From positions 1 through 47,036 of the forward strand of contig JAHFDP010000027.1 in the NCBI GenBank assembly GCA_023248955.1: a DNA stretch of 47,036 nucleotides, written 5' to 3'. How positions within the stretch are numbered: the first letter of the stretch is position 1; each line of letters starts with the position of its first letter. The translations under genes were made by a program, and so were the position numbers. This document shows positions 8,206-17,272 of the stretch, piece after piece. The notes below the pieces were generated by a model. That model was not told the origin of the DNA. It did not search any database and was given only the letters and a program-made list of their open reading frames with translations. The stretch is from Deltaproteobacteria bacterium. GTDB lineage: Bacteria > Myxococcota > Myxococcia > Myxococcales > JAHFDP01.

Positions 8206-11133
8206 TCAGACGCCGCGCAACCGAGCGCCGTCCTCCAGCGTGCGCTTGAGGAAATGTCCAGTGTAGCTTTTGGGTTCCCGCGCCACGTCCTCGGGCGTCC
8301 CTGTAGCTACAATGTGGCCACCTTCGTCGCCGCCCTCGGGGCCGACGTCGATGAGGTAGTCGGCGCACTTGATTACGTCGAGGTTGTGCTCGATCACAAT
8401 CACCGAGTTGCCCGCGTCGACGAGACGTCCAAGCACCGCCAAGAGTCGCCGAATGTCCTCGAAGTGCAGGCCGGTGGTCGGTTCGTCGAGGACGTACAAT
8501 GTGCGTCCGGTGTCGATACGCGCCAATTCGCGCGACAGCTTGATGCGCTGCGCTTCGCCACCCGACAACGTCGGCGAAGGCTGGCCCAGCTTGATGTAGC
8601 CGAGGCCCACGTCGTCGAGTGTCTTGAGGATGCGCACAATTTCGCGGTGCACCGAAAAGTGCTCCATCGATTCGCGCACCGAGAGGTTCAACGTCTCGGC
8701 GATGTTTTTGCCCTTGTAGGTGACCCGCAGTGTGGCGTCGTTGAAACGCTTGCCGAGGCAGACTTCGCAGGGCACGTAGACGTCCGCGAGGAAGTGCATC
8801 TCCACGACTTTCGAGCCGTCGCCAGAGCAGGCTTCGCATCGGCCGCCGGCCACGTTGAACGAAAAGCGGCCGGGCTCGTAGCCGTAAGCGCGCGCTTCCG
8901 GTGTGCGGGCGAAGACGTCCCGAATCGAATCGAAGACTTTCGTGTACGTGGCCGGATTGCTTCGCGGCGTGCGGCCGATGGGCTTCTGATCGATGTCGAT
9001 CACCTTGTCGAGCAGCTCGATGCCCGCCAGCGCTTTGTGCGCGCCCGGTGTGGCTTTGGATCCGTGAATGCTGCGCGCCAGCGCCGGGTAGAGGATGCGG
9101 TTGACCAACGTCGATTTGCCTGCGCCGGAAACACCACACACCGCGGTGAGCGTGCCCAGCGGAAATTCGGCATCAATATTCTTTAGATTATTCTCAGTGC
9201 ATCCGCGCAGCTCGAGCTTGGTTCCGTCTCCGGCGCGGCGGCGTGATGGCACGGCGATCTGTTGCCGACCCGAGAGAAAGGCGCCGGTGATTGAACGCTG
9301 GCTTTTGCGAATGTCGTCCGGCGTTCCTTCCGCCACAACTTCGCCACCTAACTCGCCCGCGCCCGGACCGAAGTCGACGATCCAGTCGGCTTCTTCCATG
9401 GTTTCCTGATCGTGCTCGACGACGATGACGGAGTTGCCGAGATCGCGTAGTCGTTTCAGCGTGGCGAGGAGCCGCGCATTGTCGCGCTGATGCAGTCCGA
9501 TCGACGGCTCGTCGAGAATGTAGATGACGCCCGTCAGCTCGCTGCCCATCTGCGATGCCAGGCGAATGCGCTGACTTTCGCCGCCCGACAGCGTGGGCCC
9601 CGGCCGATCGAGCGAGAGGTAGCTGAGTCCCACGTCGAGCAGAAATTTGAGCCGGTTGCCGATCTCTTTCAAAAGCTCAACGGCAATGGTGGCGTCGTTA
9701 CCCGCGAGCGGCAGCCCCGTCAAATAGTTGTGGCACGTGGTGATGGTCATCCCGCTCACGTCGACGATCGATTTCCCCTCGATGCGGACCGCGCGCGACT
9801 CGGGCCGTAGCCGCTCGCCGTGACACGCGTCGCACTTGGCGTTCGAAAAATACTGAAGATAATGTTGTCGCAATCCCTCGCTGGTCGACTCCTTGTAGCG
9901 GCGCCGAATCATCGGTATGACGCCCTCGAAACGCGCCTTGTACGTCCCGGTGCGGCCGCCTTCCGACCACTTGATCGCCATCTGCGCTTCGCCGGATCCG
10001 TGCAGCACCAGCTTGCGCTGCGTTTCGGAAAGTTCACGCCACGGCTTATCCAGCGGAATGGAGAACGACTGGCCGAGGCTCTCGATCATGCGGAATGTCC
10101 AGCCGCCGCCGCGATCCAGCGCGCTCGACCAGGGCTCGATCACGCCGCCGCGAATGCTTTTCGTTTCGTCCGTAATCACCAGCGCCGGATCGATGTCCGA
10201 CCGTGTGCCGAGGCCTTGGCAATCGGGACACATGCCGAGCGGGTTGTTGAACGAAAAGCTAGACGGCGTCAGCTCGGGAAACGAAACGCCGTCGATGGGA
10301 CAGGCTAGGTGCGCGCTGTAGACGTGTTCGGCGTCAGTGTGGGGGACCCGTCCCCCACCGCCGCCCGGCGTAGCCGTTCGGCTCCTGCCCCCTGGCTCAC
10401 TCCTGCCGTCGTTCGCGCCGACGAGCGCCAGCAAAACGCCTTTGCCTTCTTTGAGGGCGGTCTCCACCGAGTCGGTGAGGCGTCGTTCCATCTCGGGCTT
10501 CACCACCAACCGATCGATGGCCAGGTGAATCGTGTGCTTCTTTTTTTTGTCGAGCTCCGGCACGTCTTCCAGCGCCACCATGATTCCGTCGATGCGGGCG
10601 CGCGCAAAGCCGCGTTTCTTGGCGTCGGCAAGAATGTCGCGATGCTCGCCTTTTCGATTTTCTACGAGCGGCGCGAGCAGCGTGAGCTTCGTTCCCTCCG
10701 GCAACCGCTTCAGCTCGTCGACGATCTGCCCAGCCGACTGCTTGCCGACCCGTCGTCCGCACACATGGCAATGCTGCTTGCCGATCGACGCGAAGAGCAC
10801 GCGTAGATAATCGTGAATCTCGGTGATGGTGCCGACCGTCGATCGCGGGTTGTTGCTGGCCGATTTCTGCTCGATGGAAATCGTCGGCGAGAGGCCGCGG
10901 ATGATGTCGTAGTGCGGCTTGTCCATCTGCCCGAGGAACTGCCGCGCGTACGCGGAGAGCGACTCGACGTAGCGCCGCTGTCCTTCCGCGTAGAGCGTGT
11001 CGAAGGCGAGTGAGCTCTTGCCGGAGCCGGAGACGCCGGTGAAGACGACCAGGCGCTTTTTGGGAATCTCGAGCGTGACACCCTTGAGGTTGTGCTCGCG
11101 GGCGCCTTTGATCAGGATTTTTTCGGGTTCCAA
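8206..11133 (-). CDS. uvrA: UvrA excinuclease ABC subunit A
   Basis: UvrA is the DNA-damage-recognising ATPase dimer of nucleotide excision repair that loads UvrB. The 975-residue protein has two ABC ATPase modules, with Walker A GVSGSGKSS near residue 31 and GVSGAGKST in the C-terminal half, and signature motifs TLSGGESQRIRLA and TLSGGEAQRIKLS, each followed by a DEP-type Walker B. The C-terminal zinc hook is intact (CEACSGDG and CEVCLG). In the first zinc module C278 is kept but the partner position reads Asp (CPID, D281), where E. coli has Cys. A Gly/Arg/Pro-rich insert (about residues 236-270) just before it is encoded by a stretch containing a 9-bp-arm palindrome. The gene is monocistronic on present evidence. 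Confidence 0.97.
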   Translation of the reverse strand: MEPEKILIKGAREHNLKGVTLEIPKKRLVVFTGVSGSGKSSLAFDTLYAEGQRRYVESLSAYARQFLGQMDKPHYDIIRGLSPTISIEQKSASNNPRSTVGTITEIHDYLRVLFASIGKQHCHVCGRRVGKQSAGQIVDELKRLPEGTKLTLLAPLVENRKGEHRDILADAKKRGFARARIDGIMVALEDVPELDKKKKHTIHLAIDRLVVKPEMERRLTDSVETALKEGKGVLLALVGANDGRSEPGGRSRTATPGGGGGRVPHTDAEHVYSAHLACPIDGVSFPELTPSSFSFNNPLGMCPDCQGLGTRSDIDPALVITDETKSIRGGVIEPWSSALDRGGGWTFRMIESLGQSFSIPLDKPWRELSETQRKLVLHGSGEAQMAIKWSEGGRTGTYKARFEGVIPMIRRRYKESTSEGLRQHYLQYFSNAKCDACHGERLRPESRAVRIEGKSIVDVSGMTITTCHNYLTGLPLAGNDATIAVELLKEIGNRLKFLLDVGLSYLSLDRPGPTLSGGESQRIRLASQMGSELTGVIYILDEPSIGLHQRDNARLLATLKRLRDLGNSVIVVEHDQETMEEADWIVDFGPGAGELGGEVVAEGTPDDIRKSQRSITGAFLSGRQQIAVPSRRRAGDGTKLELRGCTENNLKNIDAEFPLGTLTAVCGVSGAGKSTLVNRILYPALARSIHGSKATPGAHKALAGIELLDKVIDIDQKPIGRTPRSNPATYTKVFDSIRDVFARTPEARAYGYEPGRFSFNVAGGRCEACSGDGSKVVEMHFLADVYVPCEVCLGKRFNDATLRVTYKGKNIAETLNLSVRESMEHFSVHREIVRILKTLDDVGLGYIKLGQPSPTLSGGEAQRIKLSRELARIDTGRTLYVLDEPTTGLHFEDIRRLLAVLGRLVDAGNSVIVIEHNLDVIKCADYLIDVGPEGGDEGGHIVATGTPEDVAREPKSYTGHFLKRTLEDGARLRGV
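10339..10358. repeat. Short perfect palindrome inside uvrA
   Basis: Arms GTGGGGGAC (10339-10347) and GTCCCCCAC (10350-10358) enclose two bases. The palindrome is in frame within uvrA and encodes part of a low-complexity Gly/Arg/Pro insert absent from E. coli UvrA at this place. Confidence 0.6.
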
Positions 11134-11252
11134 CGTCGTCTCCAGAGCGGAAAACGGCGGAGTCTAACAAGATGGAGCGGTTCTGTCTGGCGAGCCGATG
11201 CAATGAGCGACTGTTACGGAGGCGTAGGGGCGATCAAGCACGCCCCGATCAA

Positions 11253-12569
11253 TCATGGCCGAGGTTTGATGGCGAGCAGTGATCGTGCGTGCGACAATGC
11301 TGCTGGCAGCGCGCGATGAATCTCGCCGAATCGGAGGACCACTTCGAGGGCGGCCAACGCGACAAACGCCCACGCCACGGCGACGTGCGAATCGATGGGC
11401 GCGTAGGGCAACACACCGGGATAGCGAAATTGCAAGAGCCAGCCGCCGAGCACGACGAGCGCGTTGCCGAGCGTGAAGCGCAATTTCATGAGCGCCGCGC
11501 AACCGTAGAGCGTCATGGCGAACGAAAGAAAAACTTCGTCACGGTGCAGCGGCGACATCGGCACCGCCGCGAAGTGGCCGACACTCGCCGAGTAGACGAG
11601 CGGAATCATCGCCACCAGTGCCGTGTACTGACTCACCGTCGAGCTGATCATGTTGAGCAGAGCCATCGGCGCCAGCCGTACGGTGCGTGACCAGTAGAAA
11701 GCCGTCAGCTTCTCGGGAAACTCCGAAAGAAACGGCGCCACCCACTGAACGAACACGAATTGCGCGTGCATCACCGCCTCGTGCGTGCGCGCGCCGGAGA
11801 GTTGCACGGCGATCGTTTTCATCGAGGTGACAAACGGATCGGCGACGAAGAGAAGCGGGATCGCGCCCACCACGAACACGGCGAGGATCCATTCGCGGCG
11901 AAAGCGCACCGGACGCTCGATGAGGAAGCGCGCGGGCGCCAGCATGTCGTCGCCATTTTCGGTCTCCGGCGGCAGTCGCGCGAGGAGCCACAAATAGATC
12001 ACGAAGAAGCCACCGAGCACGATGGAATCCACCGGTGAGAGCGTGCCCTTGGCGAGCAATACAAGGTAATACGCGGAGCTCACGAGTAGAGCGAACACCT
12101 CGATGATGTGCTCTCGCGAAATTCGAATGCTACCGATGCCGCCTTTGCCCTTGAGGCGCGAGGCAATGTCGGCGGTGAAAAAAATTAGCGGCCATCCCAC
12201 GCCGATGAGGATGCGGTTGCTGCCGGTGGCGTTGGCGAACATCAGATCGACTTCGCGCCGCCAGGCGATGTTGGCCTCCACCATGAACTCGGGCATCACT
12301 TGGAGCAGCGCGATGAAGGCGACCGCTAGACCTTGGCTCACGTAAAACTGCGCGGCCTCGGCGCCCCAAGAGATGAGCAGCGCGCCAGCGACGACGGCGG
12401 CGAACGATAGCCCGGCGGTGGGCCAGGGCCCGAGTGGAGCGGTGCGCAACACTATGGCGCCGGCAACTGCGGCGAGGCCAAAGAGCGCGAAGATTCCGGC
12501 GATGCTGCTCCCGACGGCGGGCTTGGTCACGGCCGATGATTTACCACGGTGTTCCCCCGACGAGCGCAT
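11253..12569 (-). CDS. Sodium/calcium exchanger (CaCA) superfamily membrane protein
   Basis: This 438-residue polytopic membrane protein has the two inverted alpha-repeats that form the ion pathway in CaCA antiporters. The first is GAEAAQFYVSQGLAVAFIALLQVMPEF followed by NATGSNRILIGVGWP, in which the PE and GSN residues are the cation-binding positions. The second is APFLSEFPEKLTAFYW followed by LLNMISSTVSQY, with SEFPE matching the SE-x-PE pattern. About ten to twelve hydrophobic spans are visible, and a soluble loop follows each half. The ion is not certain (Ca2+ or another cation against Na+ or H+). I use the ATG at 12569, which has GGGG about nine bases upstream; the longer ORF would run into the divergent neighbour's leader. 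It is divergent from the caspase-like lipoprotein gene, with only 45 bases between starts. Confidence 0.85.
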   Translation of the reverse strand: MRSSGEHRGKSSAVTKPAVGSSIAGIFALFGLAAVAGAIVLRTAPLGPWPTAGLSFAAVVAGALLISWGAEAAQFYVSQGLAVAFIALLQVMPEFMVEANIAWRREVDLMFANATGSNRILIGVGWPLIFFTADIASRLKGKGGIGSIRISREHIIEVFALLVSSAYYLVLLAKGTLSPVDSIVLGGFFVIYLWLLARLPPETENGDDMLAPARFLIERPVRFRREWILAVFVVGAIPLLFVADPFVTSMKTIAVQLSGARTHEAVMHAQFVFVQWVAPFLSEFPEKLTAFYWSRTVRLAPMALLNMISSTVSQYTALVAMIPLVYSASVGHFAAVPMSPLHRDEVFLSFAMTLYGCAALMKLRFTLGNALVVLGGWLLQFRYPGVLPYAPIDSHVAVAWAFVALAALEVVLRFGEIHRALPAALSHARSLLAIKPRP

Positions 12570-12614
12570 CGCTCGCCCCAAAAAGAGCGGAACGATTCGT
12601 GGGATAATCTGCCG

Positions 12615-14639
12615 ATGCCAAAATTCTTTGCAGTCGCACTCGTTCTTCTTTTGGCCTGCCGCACAACCAAATCGCCGTCCGGCGGTCCGTCGGATGGTGG
12701 CCAATCGGACGGTGGCGCGGCGGACAGTGGCACCGCGGGATCAGCCGATCAGGATCAACTGATCGAGGGTGCGTTGAATTTTTACGACGCGCAAGCAAAG
12801 TCCAACGGTGCTGCGCAGGCCCGAGCGGCGCTCACTGGGTACCTGCAAAGCCGCCCGGAAATTGCGGAGGCGCACCAGACCGAAAGTGGATACGCCTGGC
12901 TCTTCACCACGCGCGTCGGTCAGCCGGGCCTGGTGATTCCCTACAATCAGATTCCCGATTGGGCCGAGCGCACGATTGCGTCGCGTACGCGCGAAGGTGC
13001 GGCCGACTCTTGTGCGCAACCAACGCCGCGCCGTTTTGGTGGGCTGGATCTCTCGCCCATCAAACGTAAGGCCGTTGTTCTCGACTGGGGCAAAGCTGAT
13101 CCGGATGAGCTCGCTGTGTGGAACGGGATGCGCGACGGCATTGTCGATGAGCTGAAACAGCTCGACGTCGCCGTGGAGGTGCACGAGAGCCCATCGCTTG
13201 ACGATATTCTTAATATCTCGGACGCTGGTCTCGTAATTCTCGTCGGCCACGGCCACTTCGAGACAGACAGCAAGGCGTGGTTGTGGACAGATACGAAATG
13301 GACGACCGCCGCGGCCTGGGCCGATGCGCAGACACCGCCGGCTCGCTGGCGTCAGAACGAAGACTGCAGCCGCACCATCACCACTTTCGACGATCCGGAT
13401 CATCATCTCTGTGAAATCGTGCCCGCGGGTCTCGACATCCCCGATGCGTTGAACAGTCTCCTCCACACGCGCTTCACCTACGTCACGCCGGCGTTCTTCA
13501 GCCGTCTGCGATCCTTCGCGGGCGGCCTGGTCATCGCCAACGTTTGCTGGGGCGCCAACGCCGGTTCGCAGATGCCTGCGATTTTTTTCCGTAAAGGTAT
13601 CGACGCCTTCATCGGCAACACGGCGCGCGGGTTCGCGTCGAAGGTGGGGCTTGTTACCAAGGGGATGGTCGACGCGATGGTCAATGATGCGTGGGATGCG
13701 CAGGGCGCGCTCAATGGGCTCAACGAGGGCGTGCGCACCGGTGCGCCGCGCCTGCCAGCAGAGTCGCACGCCTGCACGGAGATGCGACTGAACGAGGGTG
13801 TCAATTCGTCGGCGTTTCTCACCAAGCTCACGCTGGATTTTCAAAAAATTCCGGCCGATGCTACGAGCATTCACGTCAAGGCGACGCTGCCTTCGAGCGC
13901 GAATCCGGCGATCGACGTCTGGACGTTTGATGTGAAGAATGGTGCGTTGGTCGAGAGCAATGTGGTGTCGGTGGTCTCCACGACCGGGCTGGAAACGTAC
14001 GAAGCGACGGCGGTGCGCGGGGCGGGTAAGGCCACCGCGTTCGGGAAAATTTCGCCCAAGCACGAAGCAGAAAAACTGACGCTGACTTTCGGCCAGTCTT
14101 GCGACAACCAGTTCGGGATTATGCACTCCAACACCACAAGTTGCGCGAACGTTCGTAGCCCTCTCCCGGGGAACTTCGCCGTCATCGGCGACTTCGCTCC
14201 GGGCGACAAGATCGCAGTGGAGTTCAACAACGCTCAGAGCGATCCGATCTGCGGGACCTTCAGCGAGGTTTGGGTCTCGCACGCGCATCCGGTCCTTGCG
14301 GAGTCTGATCAATCGCCGGGTCTGAACTACGGCGCGAGTCGCACGCTCGGTGACATCTGGCCGCCTCAGACGAAGTGCGACGACATCTTTCTCTATTGGA
14401 ATCCCGATCCGCCGCCGGCGGGCGCCGTGGTGAACGTGACCGACACCTTGCCGCATAAAATCGTGTTTCAGATCGACAGTGACGCGGTGGCGGAATGCTC
14501 CACATGGGACTTGGATCCGAAATGCCCGCCGAGCTCGGACCCACAACACAACCTCCATGATCACGGACCGGCGGTAGTGATTCAGAACAATGGCCAGGGT
14601 CAAGCGGAAGTCCGCGGGTTCAACATCAGCGGCGGATGA
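12615..14639 (+). CDS. Lipoprotein with caspase-like (clan CD) His/Cys pattern
   Basis: A 674-residue lipoprotein candidate: MPKFFAVALVLLLAC is a good signal peptide with lipobox LLAC (lipidated C15), followed by a Ser/Gly/Asp-rich tether. The middle region has the hallmarks of a clan CD cysteine peptidase fold. A hydrophobic strand runs into a His-Gly pair (LVILVGHGH, H212/G213), and a second strand runs into a catalytic-type cysteine (LVIANVCWGA, C311), followed by a helix and strand ending in IDAFIGNTA, as in caspase/CHAT/gingipain-like domains. The C-terminal 270 residues are beta-rich and contain two repeats of a Cys/His-containing pattern, with no family that I know. The reaction and substrate are unknown and peptidase activity is inference. 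A GATAAT box at 12603-12608 lies only six bases before the ATG, with no Shine-Dalgarno. Confidence 0.7.
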   Translation: MPKFFAVALVLLLACRTTKSPSGGPSDGGQSDGGAADSGTAGSADQDQLIEGALNFYDAQAKSNGAAQARAALTGYLQSRPEIAEAHQTESGYAWLFTTRVGQPGLVIPYNQIPDWAERTIASRTREGAADSCAQPTPRRFGGLDLSPIKRKAVVLDWGKADPDELAVWNGMRDGIVDELKQLDVAVEVHESPSLDDILNISDAGLVILVGHGHFETDSKAWLWTDTKWTTAAAWADAQTPPARWRQNEDCSRTITTFDDPDHHLCEIVPAGLDIPDALNSLLHTRFTYVTPAFFSRLRSFAGGLVIANVCWGANAGSQMPAIFFRKGIDAFIGNTARGFASKVGLVTKGMVDAMVNDAWDAQGALNGLNEGVRTGAPRLPAESHACTEMRLNEGVNSSAFLTKLTLDFQKIPADATSIHVKATLPSSANPAIDVWTFDVKNGALVESNVVSVVSTTGLETYEATAVRGAGKATAFGKISPKHEAEKLTLTFGQSCDNQFGIMHSNTTSCANVRSPLPGNFAVIGDFAPGDKIAVEFNNAQSDPICGTFSEVWVSHAHPVLAESDQSPGLNYGASRTLGDIWPPQTKCDDIFLYWNPDPPPAGAVVNVTDTLPHKIVFQIDSDAVAECSTWDLDPKCPPSSDPQHNLHDHGPAVVIQNNGQGQAEVRGFNISGG

Positions 14640-14698
14640 GCGCCGCGCGCAACGCTTTTCTGGAGCCCGCGGCCCGGACCCTGTAGCCTTGCGTTTCC

Positions 14699-15949
14699 GT
14701 GTCCTCGCTCGCGCTCCTCGTTGTGGCCGCCGCCGCGCTGCTTTTGCGCGCGGTCGTGGCAGGGGCCGACGTGGCCATCGTGGCGGTGGGGCGCACGCGT
14801 GCCCAGGAGCTGGCGCGATCGGGCGATCCACGGGCGGCGCGGTTGCTGGCGCTCAAGCTCGATCCGGAGCGCGAAGCGGGTGGCGCACGCACGCTGACGG
14901 CGACGCTCTTGGCCACTGCTTCCGCCCTGGTTGCCCTCTGCGGTGTGCGACTGGCCGACGATGCGGTGGTCGCATTGTCGGCGGCGCTGATCACCGCGGC
15001 TTTCGCGCTGGCGGCCGATCTTTTCTTGCGATCGCTTTGCGCGGCGAAGCCGGAAATGTGGGCGCTCCGCCTGGCGCGCACGACGTACTGGGCCGCGGCG
15101 ATGGCTGCTCCCCTGGCGCGTTTTTACCGCGCCGCGGCTGGGCTCGCGCTCTCTCGTCTCGGTGCCGTGCCGCGCTTTTCCGCGCCGCATCCGCCGCTCG
15201 AAGATCTGGAGCGCTACCTCACCGCCGCCGCGCAGCGCGCGCCCGACGCGCCAGAGCCCGAGTTGATTCGCTCGGTGTTTGCCTTCGGCGGAAAGGTGGC
15301 CAAGGAGATCATGGTGCCGCGGACCGAAGTGGTCGCGGTGCCGATCGATGTTCCACCCGATGAAATTGTGCGCCTGCTCATCGAGGAAGGCCACACGCGG
15401 ATGCCCGTCTACAAGGGCGATCTCGATCACATTGTCGGCGTGTTGCACGGCAAAGACGTGCTGGGCCTCATCGCCAACCCGTCGCTTATCGTTCTGCAAG
15501 ATCTCATTCGGCCGGCCATGTTCACGCCCTGGTCCAAGCCCATTGCCGCGCTGATGCGGGAGATGCAGAGGACCAAGAGCCGCATCGCCATGGTGGTGGA
15601 TGAATACGGCGGCTTCATGGGCGTGGTGGCGCTCGAGGACATCATCGGCGAAATCGTTGGCGAGATGGGCGAGGAGACGCACCACGCGGAGCCGCAGGTG
15701 GAGAGGCTAGAGAGCGGCGCAGCGTTGGTGCGCGCGGACATGCGCATGGCGGAATTCAACGAGGTCTTTTTGGCGCAGGTGCCGGAGGGCGACGCCTACG
15801 AAACGCTCGGTGGATTCGTGTCGTCACTCGCGGGCGCGATTCCGGCGCAGGGGGACTGCTTTTACGCCAGCGGGCTCGAGCTCAAGGTGACGCGGCGGAG
15901 CGAGACGCGGGTGGTTCAGCTGAAGGTGACGCGGGTGAAGAAGGCGTAG
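14699..15949 (+). CDS. CorC/HlyC-type CBS-domain membrane protein
   Basis: This 416-residue protein follows the CNNM/CorC architecture. An N-terminal region of four hydrophobic segments (about 1-160) is related to DUF21, followed by a short cytosolic link with the conserved V-x-KEIMVPRTEV motif (about residue 200), a pair of CBS domains (about 200-325; EGHTRMPVYKGDLDHIVGVLHGKD and the IAMVVDEYGG segment), and the C-terminal CorC_HlyC domain (RADMRMAEFNEVF onward). Family members are linked to Mg2+ or Co2+ export and to membrane integrity. The membrane part is short and Ala-rich compared with canonical CNNM proteins, so transport is likely but not certain. The start codon is GTG at 14699, 59 bases after the preceding stop. 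Confidence 0.88.
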   Translation: MSSLALLVVAAAALLLRAVVAGADVAIVAVGRTRAQELARSGDPRAARLLALKLDPEREAGGARTLTATLLATASALVALCGVRLADDAVVALSAALITAAFALAADLFLRSLCAAKPEMWALRLARTTYWAAAMAAPLARFYRAAAGLALSRLGAVPRFSAPHPPLEDLERYLTAAAQRAPDAPEPELIRSVFAFGGKVAKEIMVPRTEVVAVPIDVPPDEIVRLLIEEGHTRMPVYKGDLDHIVGVLHGKDVLGLIANPSLIVLQDLIRPAMFTPWSKPIAALMREMQRTKSRIAMVVDEYGGFMGVVALEDIIGEIVGEMGEETHHAEPQVERLESGAALVRADMRMAEFNEVFLAQVPEGDAYETLGGFVSSLAGAIPAQGDCFYASGLELKVTRRSETRVVQLKVTRVKKA

Positions 15950-15967
15950 TGAGTAACCGTTCAGTCC

Positions 15968-16017
15968 GTCATGGCCGTCCCCGGGCTTGACCCGGGGATT
16001 GACGCGGCCATCCACGG
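15968..16017. repeat. REP-like palindrome between convergent genes
   Basis: A nested palindrome: inner arms CCCCGGG (15979-15985) and CCCGGGG (15991-15997) around CTTGA, and outer arms ATGGCCG/CGGCCAT. It belongs to the same sequence family as 1947-2031 and 33832-33891. It sits between two convergent genes, a common place for such elements. Confidence 0.7.
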
Positions 16018-16051
16018 AGCGGGACAGCATCGATACAAGCGAGCATGGGGA

Positions 16052-17269
16052 TTAGTACCGCCGCACCGTCAAAAGCGTCACGCGGCCGGGGTTGATTTCC
16101 ACGTCATGCTCCGTGGTCTTTCCGTGCCCTTCGACGTGCACGCTCATTTTTCCACTTGGCAACCGAAAACGCGCGATTTGAAATTCTGCGGGCAGCGAAA
16201 GCCACGAGCGCAAATCGGCCGCATTGAGCGCCGAAAGCAGAATAAACGTGAGCTCGCCGATCGCTTTACTGTCGGTCAGCTGCGCCGCGGCCACGCCGAT
16301 TCCGGCTTTCACCGCTGCGCCCGCGAGCTGTTTCGCGACCATGCGGCCGATGCGATCTTCGAGATGCGTCTTGGCTACTTCACGAAGCGACGTCACCGTG
16401 ACGGTTGGCTCGGCTGCATCGCCAATGCGAACGGTGACCTGCGGCGGCGCGCCGCGATCCTGGTAGGCGGGAACTTTGATGATCTCTACTGCGCCGTTGT
16501 GTTCTTCATGACGATCGGCCGGTTCCTTCTGCGGAGACAATCCGGCCTCGACCACCACCACGAGTTGTCCTTCGCTGCGCGTGAGGTCGGTTTCGTCGGC
16601 CGCCGGGTACTTAGTCTTCAACGTGCGGTAGGCGTCGTCTCGTCCCGTTCGTCTCGCCAGCCGCACCAGGGCGTCCGCCAGCGCGCCCAAATTTCCAGCG
16701 AGCCGTTCCGCTTCGCTGTAATCGATGAACGCCGCGTCTTCGTCGCCCTGATCTTCGTAGAGCACGCCGCCGAGATAACGCGCGATGGCCAGCTGCTGGT
16801 AAGGTTTTTTCTCCTCGTTGATCATCTTGCGCATGCGCTCGTTGACGCGGCGAATTTCCACCAGCGCATCTTCGTCGCGCTTGAGCTCGGCGTAGTTGAG
16901 CGCTTGCAATACACTCACCATCAGCTTCTCAAAATCTTCGCCGCGGTAGGCGCGCTCACGCTCGTTCGTCACCAGCGCCGACGCCTCTTCGCTCACCGAA
17001 GTGAAATCGAGTTGCTGCGAAAGCTTGTCGGCCTCCGCCAGCACTTTGATGCTCTCTTCGTATTTGCCGGCCGCGTGAAGAATCATTCCGCGATCGAGCA
17101 GCACGAGGAGCTTGTCGATGACCGGCCCTTTGTCCTCGGGCTCTAGCGCTTTGAGCGCGCCGGGGTAGTCGTACGATTCGTACGATTGTCGCACGCCGCG
17201 CGTTCTGGCGATGTAGTCACTCGCGCACGCCGACGTGGCGAGCGCCAGCAACGCCGCGGCCTTTCTCAT
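16052..17269 (-). CDS. TPR-like lipoprotein, COG3014 type
   Basis: A 405-residue putative lipoprotein: the leader MRKAAALLALATSAC ends in a lipidatable cysteine. The first 220 residues are a chain of helical hairpins of TPR type (for example AALEPEDKGP.. LLDRGMILHAAGKYEESIKVLAEA, and ALNYAELKRDEDALVEIRRVN). The second half contains a beta-rich stretch and a hydrophobic helix (about 320-350). The architecture matches the COG3014 proteins that I know to be encoded next to LpoB in several Gram-negatives; that match is from memory of family context, not from a search. It is the last gene of the LpoB operon, starting three bases after the lpoB stop. A scaffold or accessory role for LpoB is inference. 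Confidence 0.68.
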   Translation of the reverse strand: MRKAAALLALATSACASDYIARTRGVRQSYESYDYPGALKALEPEDKGPVIDKLLVLLDRGMILHAAGKYEESIKVLAEADKLSQQLDFTSVSEEASALVTNERERAYRGEDFEKLMVSVLQALNYAELKRDEDALVEIRRVNERMRKMINEEKKPYQQLAIARYLGGVLYEDQGDEDAAFIDYSEAERLAGNLGALADALVRLARRTGRDDAYRTLKTKYPAADETDLTRSEGQLVVVVEAGLSPQKEPADRHEEHNGAVEIIKVPAYQDRGAPPQVTVRIGDAAEPTVTVTSLREVAKTHLEDRIGRMVAKQLAGAAVKAGIGVAAAQLTDSKAIGELTFILLSALNAADLRSWLSLPAEFQIARFRLPSGKMSVHVEGHGKTTEHDVEINPGRVTLLTVRRY

Positions 17270-17272
17270 GCG

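Noticed and set aside
7915-9186. 423-codon open frame on the plus strand
   Set aside because: It is antisense to uvrA and to the lipoprotein leader; composition is typical of a shadow frame.
12741-14831. 696-codon open frame on the minus strand
   Set aside because: It is antisense to the caspase-like lipoprotein gene, very Arg-rich, with no signal, domain or ribosome-binding site.
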